NCBI GenBank assembly: GCA_043783625.1
Contig: JAYVZE010000227.1
Coordinates: forward strand, 1-64,000
Direction: 5' to 3'
DNA length: 64,000 nt
From: JAFDVL01 sp043783625
Lineage (GTDB): Bacteria; Acidobacteriota; Blastocatellia; RBC074
Shown here one piece after another: positions 59,851-64,000 of the stretch. Numbering within the stretch: position 1 is the first letter of the stretch; the number at the start of each line of letters is the position of its first letter. The notes below the pieces were generated by a model. The model saw nothing but the letters and a program-made list of their open reading frames with translations. It had not been told where the DNA came from and did no database searches. The translations under genes and the position numbers were made by a program.

Positions 59851-62800
59851 ATGAAGAACTCTACTTTCCGTTCACCGAAAGAATTATTGCAAGCCGTCAT
59901 CAATCGTCGTGTACCGCGCCATTTCGGGCGGCAACTCATCAGCCTGATTCTAGCGATCACGTTGGTAACAAATCCGTTGCTGGCAGCTCCGCAAGGATTC
60001 ACGCTGCTCGGACACGAGATGAGCTACGGTGCCTCGTTCTGGTGGCATAATAACGGCTGGGCGGCGAAGGTTGCAAAATGGTTTCCGCAACAAACCAAGC
60101 CAACGGACACAAAAGGCTGGGACGGGAAAGGCGCGCCACCAAATACACCACCTGAACCCAAGGAACAGGAAAAGCAGAGTGACCGTGATTACAAAGTCCA
60201 GAGGATTGAAATTTCGCCGCGTGATGTCGTAATTCAAACGGGTGAGAAAATCGTTTTTTCGGCGATTGCGTACGACCAAAGCGGCAACATGGTTCCCGGT
60301 GTGAAATACACGTGGGATGGGAATGATGAAGGCAAAAATCGCCGCATGAGCGTCACACTGCGGGGCGAATTTTCTTCGCCAGTGGCTGGCAAATATAAAG
60401 TCACGGTGGAAGCACTGGGCAAAAAAGATAGCGTCAAAGTGGAGGTTGTCGGCGATGAGATCAAGCCCAAAGATCAGGGCGTGCAAGTCGGATCTGTGTC
60501 GTCACACGATCAACCAAAACCCGCCAAAATCGGACTACGGAGTGCTCCGAACTCGCCCAAAGAAGCGGCTCCGCTGCGTCAAAATGAATCGAACAAACTG
60601 GCGAAACTCAGTGATAAATCCACTCGTGCTGCCGCGACTGCGGCGATGATCGTGCAGGCCACTCCCTACGACGTTAACCAATGGAATTCGACCAATTATA
60701 CAACGGCGGATGATGCGTGCATGGAAACCGGGCAAATGCCGGGGCATGCAGTGGATGGCGGCGCGGGCAGTGGTAATTTTCAATTTTCCGCACCGATTAT
60801 TGGGATGGATGGTCGCGGCATTGATCTGAATCTGTCCATGAATTACAACTCGCGGCTGTGGCATAAATCCGGCACGGATATGTATTTCGATATTGATAAA
60901 GATTACATCCCGGGCTGGACATTTGGTTTTGGTAAAATCATGACGGCTGGCAGCGGATATATGATGATTGATGCCGATGGGACACGGCATAGCTATGGCG
61001 GCAATGTCTGGAACTATTCAGCACCGAATACTTCACTGCAAGGGTTTGACGGCTATACGAAAGATGGGACTTTCATCAACTACTGGGTGAAGGGGTACAA
61101 GCCGCAATTTTCCGGCAATCTCATTCAGCAAGCACAGGCCTGGCTGCCCAATGGGACAAACATTGTATACGGTGCGGCAGCAAAATTAGCCGCCTATCCG
61201 GTTCAAATTACCGATGCCAATGGCAACTACATCACAATCACGTATGTCAATAATCAAGGGCCGAATATTGCCACGATCACAGACACACTGGGACGGCAAG
61301 TTAAATTTCAGTACACGGCATTTAATGGCAGTGATGTGGTGACATCAATTACGGCTCCGGGTTACAACGGAGGCGCGGATCGCGTCGTCGTGCAGTATGC
61401 GTATGATACGCGAAGCCTGACGCTCGCGGGAGTGGGAACGGGAACGACTTATGGTTTCAGCGGGGTTACGCCACGCGTGCAAAACAGCCTGATTACCGTG
61501 ATGAAAGCGATTTATTATCCTGCGACTAGGACAGGATATTGGTTCGGTTACGGGGATTCCTATTCGAACTATGGAATGCTTCGCCGGATCAGTGAACGGC
61601 GACAGATGAATTGCACCAACCCGAATAGTACAACAGCACAAGCTGCTTTTGCCGCTGCTGCCAATGATCCTGATGGGTCAGGTTTTATGTCGCGGGAAAT
61701 GGTGTATTCGACAACGACCTTTCCGGGGTACAGCAGTACTACCGGAGTGCTGACAGATTCTCCAAAATACGACCGGATGACGGAAGATTGGGCGGGAAGG
61801 CAGCAAGCCACTGTCCCGCAACCCGTGACAGAATATTCGGTTGTCATGGGAGCTACTGTCGTGACACGCATCACGCGGCGCGACAGTGCCACCACAGATG
61901 GCTTAACCACCGAACAAATCACCGACAATAATTCATCCTCATTGACCTTTGGCTTATTGCAGGAAGACAAAACTTTCCCGAATAAAACCTCGACCACGCC
62001 GCTGCGCAAATCCAAAGTGTATTGGGAAGTACCAGCGCAGGGAGCCTATACTTTTCCTTCCAATAATGGCTCGCCACGCCCGAACCATACGGAAATTACG
62101 GATGAGCGCAATCAAATGACCTCGACGTATTACACGTATGGAGCGAATTTCAATCAGGTCACGGATGTCAGAGAGTATGGTTGGAGCAATCAATTACTGC
62201 GCCGTACCCACACCGACTACAACAATACGACGAGTTATATTGGTTCCTGGTTCAATTACAGTGGTAACTATCCGAGCTATTGGGGTCGCCATATTTTAAG
62301 TCTGGTCAGTGCGGTCGAGGTCTACGCATCGGATGACACCACGAGAGTCTCTCGGACGGAATATCAGTATGATGGAGTAGGTTTAATGGATGCGCCGGGT
62401 GTCGTCCAACACTGGGAAGCCTCGAATCCGTACGCGCCTTACTATCAAGATTGTGGTTGGAACTATGACGCTAACTGTGATTGTAACATCTGGAGTTGCG
62501 GTCAGCCATATACGGCCTACATACCAGCGACTGATTACCGTGGAAATGTCACGAATGTGAAACGGTATGCCGATGCGGTGAATTATACAACCGACACGAA
62601 TGCGCTGGTGGAAACGCGCAGCTATGACATTGCGGGAAATCTGCGTATCGCATCTACCTCGTGCTGCGAACAGACCAGTTTCAATTACACATCAGCGACG
62701 GCGTATACCTGGCCGACTTCCGTGACGCGCGGTTCTGCGAGCGATCCGACGCAGCAAAATACCAGCAGCACGGTTTATGATTTCAATACGGGACTGGTGA

Positions 62801-64000
62801 ATTCGGCGACGGATGCGAATGGGAGAACTTCAACCGTCAGCTATGACACAGTTAGTTTGCGTCCCGTAGGTGAATATTCGCCCACCGGAGGCTACGCCTA
62901 TCACGCCTATTACGACGACTCTTTGCTGGTGATTGATTACGTCTACGAGGCCGGACAAAGTTTGTATACGTGGGCGAATCGGGTAGATAAATATCTGGAC
63001 GGCTATGGTCGCGTTGCCGCCGAAATCGGCTATACGGCCGGCTACGCCATGGATGTGGTGGATTCGGTCTATGACCAGTTTGGACGGATGCAGAAACAAT
63101 CCCGACCTTATCGGCGCAACGCGGATTGGTCGGTCAATGAAACGCCACAATGGACGAACTATACCTACGACGTGCAGGATCGTATCAGCACTGTCGTTGC
63201 GCCGGATGGCAGCACGACCTGTCGTTTTTATAACGAATCCAGCTATCCCGCCGTCGCTACCGCCGGAACCGGAAATACCATTCGCGTCAAAGATGCGTGG
63301 AACCGCGAACGATGGGCGAAGAGCGATGAACAGGGACGCATGGTGGAAGTCGTCGAGCCTGATCCGGCGGGCAGTGGAGCTTTGACGACAGGCGGTTTCA
63401 AAACAAATTATGGGTACAATACGCTCGGCAATGTCACGACCGTGATGCAAGGCGCGCAAACCCGCAATTTCAAATACGATTCACTTGGACGGTTAACGAA
63501 TCAGAAATTAGCGGAGCGCAATGCGACGCTGGACGACAATGGAAATGCGGGAACCTTGTGGAGCGATTATTTCAAATACGATAATCGCGGCAATTTAATT
63601 GAGCGCAGGGATGCACGGCGCGTCAAGACGACGTTCAATTACAACACCGATCCGCTCAATCGCTTACAAAGTGTGAGCTATGACAAATCCGCTGCGCCGA
63701 ATGCCACTAATATTCTGGCGGCGGCGACGGTGACGTACAGCTATGAAACGACGGCAGGCAAAGACAAGACGCGCCTGCTGGGGACGAGTCTGACGACGGT
63801 GAACAGCTTACCCGCAGGCTTTGGCAATCAATCGTTCGGCTATGACAGTGAAGGAAGATTAAGCAGTGCGACGCAAAGTTACGGCAACAGCCGGAGCGCA
63901 ACCACCAGCTATGTTTTTGATACCTTGGATCGCGTCAGTCAGGCGAATTATCCGGCGCAAACCGGACAGACCGGAAATCCAGTGCGGCAGGCTGTGCCGA
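59851..64000 (+). CDS. RHS/YD-repeat secreted protein, 5' part (continues past the window end)
   Basis: The frame opens at an ATG at 59851 (GGAGA 5 bases upstream) and stays open for about 1383 codons to the window edge, so the gene is cut by the window rather than broken. A long basic N-terminus leads to a signal peptide (hydrophobic 28-40, LLAA-P near 46). Residues 110-200 look like a bacterial Ig-like domain (ISPRDVVIQTGEKIVFSA). From about residue 300 it has a beta-rich shell typical of RHS/TcC-like proteins. YD repeats follow (YDIAGNLRIAS, YDQFGRMQKQS, YDSLGRLTNQK, YNTLGNVTTVM and others), denser after residue 1000. The C-terminal effector region is not in view. The repeats should form a large secreted or surface shell that can enclose a toxin or adhesin. 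Confidence 0.9.
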   Translation, partial: MKNSTFRSPKELLQAVINRRVPRHFGRQLISLILAITLVTNPLLAAPQGFTLLGHEMSYGASFWWHNNGWAAKVAKWFPQQTKPTDTKGWDGKGAPPNTPPEPKEQEKQSDRDYKVQRIEISPRDVVIQTGEKIVFSAIAYDQSGNMVPGVKYTWDGNDEGKNRRMSVTLRGEFSSPVAGKYKVTVEALGKKDSVKVEVVGDEIKPKDQGVQVGSVSSHDQPKPAKIGLRSAPNSPKEAAPLRQNESNKLAKLSDKSTRAAATAAMIVQATPYDVNQWNSTNYTTADDACMETGQMPGHAVDGGAGSGNFQFSAPIIGMDGRGIDLNLSMNYNSRLWHKSGTDMYFDIDKDYIPGWTFGFGKIMTAGSGYMMIDADGTRHSYGGNVWNYSAPNTSLQGFDGYTKDGTFINYWVKGYKPQFSGNLIQQAQAWLPNGTNIVYGAAAKLAAYPVQITDANGNYITITYVNNQGPNIATITDTLGRQVKFQYTAFNGSDVVTSITAPGYNGGADRVVVQYAYDTRSLTLAGVGTGTTYGFSGVTPRVQNSLITVMKAIYYPATRTGYWFGYGDSYSNYGMLRRISERRQMNCTNPNSTTAQAAFAAAANDPDGSGFMSREMVYSTTTFPGYSSTTGVLTDSPKYDRMTEDWAGRQQATVPQPVTEYSVVMGATVVTRITRRDSATTDGLTTEQITDNNSSSLTFGLLQEDKTFPNKTSTTPLRKSKVYWEVPAQGAYTFPSNNGSPRPNHTEITDERNQMTSTYYTYGANFNQVTDVREYGWSNQLLRRTHTDYNNTTSYIGSWFNYSGNYPSYWGRHILSLVSAVEVYASDDTTRVSRTEYQYDGVGLMDAPGVVQHWEASNPYAPYYQDCGWNYDANCDCNIWSCGQPYTAYIPATDYRGNVTNVKRYADAVNYTTDTNALVETRSYDIAGNLRIASTSCCEQTSFNYTSATAYTWPTSVTRGSASDPTQQNTSSTVYDFNTGLVNSATDANGRTSTVSYDTVSLRPVGEYSPTGGYAYHAYYDDSLLVIDYVYEAGQSLYTWANRVDKYLDGYGRVAAEIGYTAGYAMDVVDSVYDQFGRMQKQSRPYRRNADWSVNETPQWTNYTYDVQDRISTVVAPDGSTTCRFYNESSYPAVATAGTGNTIRVKDAWNRERWAKSDEQGRMVEVVEPDPAGSGALTTGGFKTNYGYNTLGNVTTVMQGAQTRNFKYDSLGRLTNQKLAERNATLDDNGNAGTLWSDYFKYDNRGNLIERRDARRVKTTFNYNTDPLNRLQSVSYDKSAAPNATNILAAATVTYSYETTAGKDKTRLLGTSLTTVNSLPAGFGNQSFGYDSEGRLSSATQSYGNSRSATTSYVFDTLDRVSQANYPAQTGQTGNPVRQAVP

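Noticed and set aside
59661..60002. A minus-strand frame containing a repeated L-H-V-A-R-C-T peptide
   Set aside because: The peptide repeat is only the reverse reading of the heptanucleotide array, and most of the frame is antisense to the RHS gene.
59950..63459. Several long minus-strand frames opposite the RHS gene
   Set aside because: They are shadows of a long plus-strand coding sequence with clear YD-repeat patterns. None has a ribosome-binding site or plausible domain.

Overview
The window is one continuous bacterial segment that most likely comes from an Acidobacteriota member, probably class Blastocatellia. This is inferred from family content. There is a secreted matrixin-type protease whose C-terminus looks like the TIGR03437 'Solibacter-type' domain, a Ser/Thr kinase fused to WD40 repeats next to an ECF sigma factor of the TIGR02999 type, many signal peptides ending in S-x-A-Q, and a large RHS/YD-repeat protein. 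I saw no rRNA, tRNA, CRISPR array, transposase or prophage genes.

Layout. 31-3839 (minus strand): a DASS/SLC13 anion transporter and clpA. 3910-7243: a restriction-modification-like module with two paralogous putative PD-(D/E)XK nucleases, one carrying an export signal, separated by a small ORF and convergent with a D12-class adenine methyltransferase. 7315-9186: a secreted beta-propeller protein of the Ycf48/BNR type. 9457-36548 (plus strand): a 27 kb Wzx/Wzy-type exopolysaccharide or capsule locus. It encodes a Wzy/ligase protein, Wza, a Wzc tyrosine autokinase, two MurJ-type flippases, eight glycosyltransferases (one membrane-bound GT39 type, one GT2, six GT4), RfbC-RfbB-RfbA (no RfbD), two methyltransferases, a NodB-type deacetylase, a putative second polymerase, an AsnB-type amidotransferase and a WecA-like initiating transferase with an extra cytoplasmic domain. 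The block 23.2-28.2 kb is clearly AT-richer and looks like the variable, strain-specific core.

36534-40448: a cyclase-family hydrolase, a glycine-zipper envelope protein, and a LysR regulator divergent from a BadF-type amino-sugar kinase. 41074-45661: an AT-rich, probably co-transcribed group of four envelope or secreted proteins (M48 protease, LolA-like protein, TPR protein, Gln-rich membrane protein), preceded by about 0.6 kb without genes. 45686-49526: the WD40 kinase divergent from its probable partner ECF sigma factor. 49654-50225: a mazEF toxin-antitoxin pair. 50243-53703: murQ, an APC permease with a USP-like tail, and a glutaredoxin-like protein. 54088-59289: an orphan OmpR-type response regulator and secreted proteins including the matrixin. 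59851 to the window end: the 5' part of a giant RHS/YD-repeat gene.

How the genes work together. The polysaccharide locus holds nearly a full pathway: priming (WecA-like), dTDP-sugar supply, sugar addition and decoration, flipping (MurJ-like), polymerisation (Wzy) and export (Wza/Wzc). The BadF-type kinase and MurQ could together recycle cell-wall amino sugars. The observations most worth a second look are the duplicated nuclease pair with one exported copy, and the eight-copy heptanucleotide array before the RHS gene. The number of repeats in that array sets whether an upstream leader ORF reads in frame into the RHS protein.
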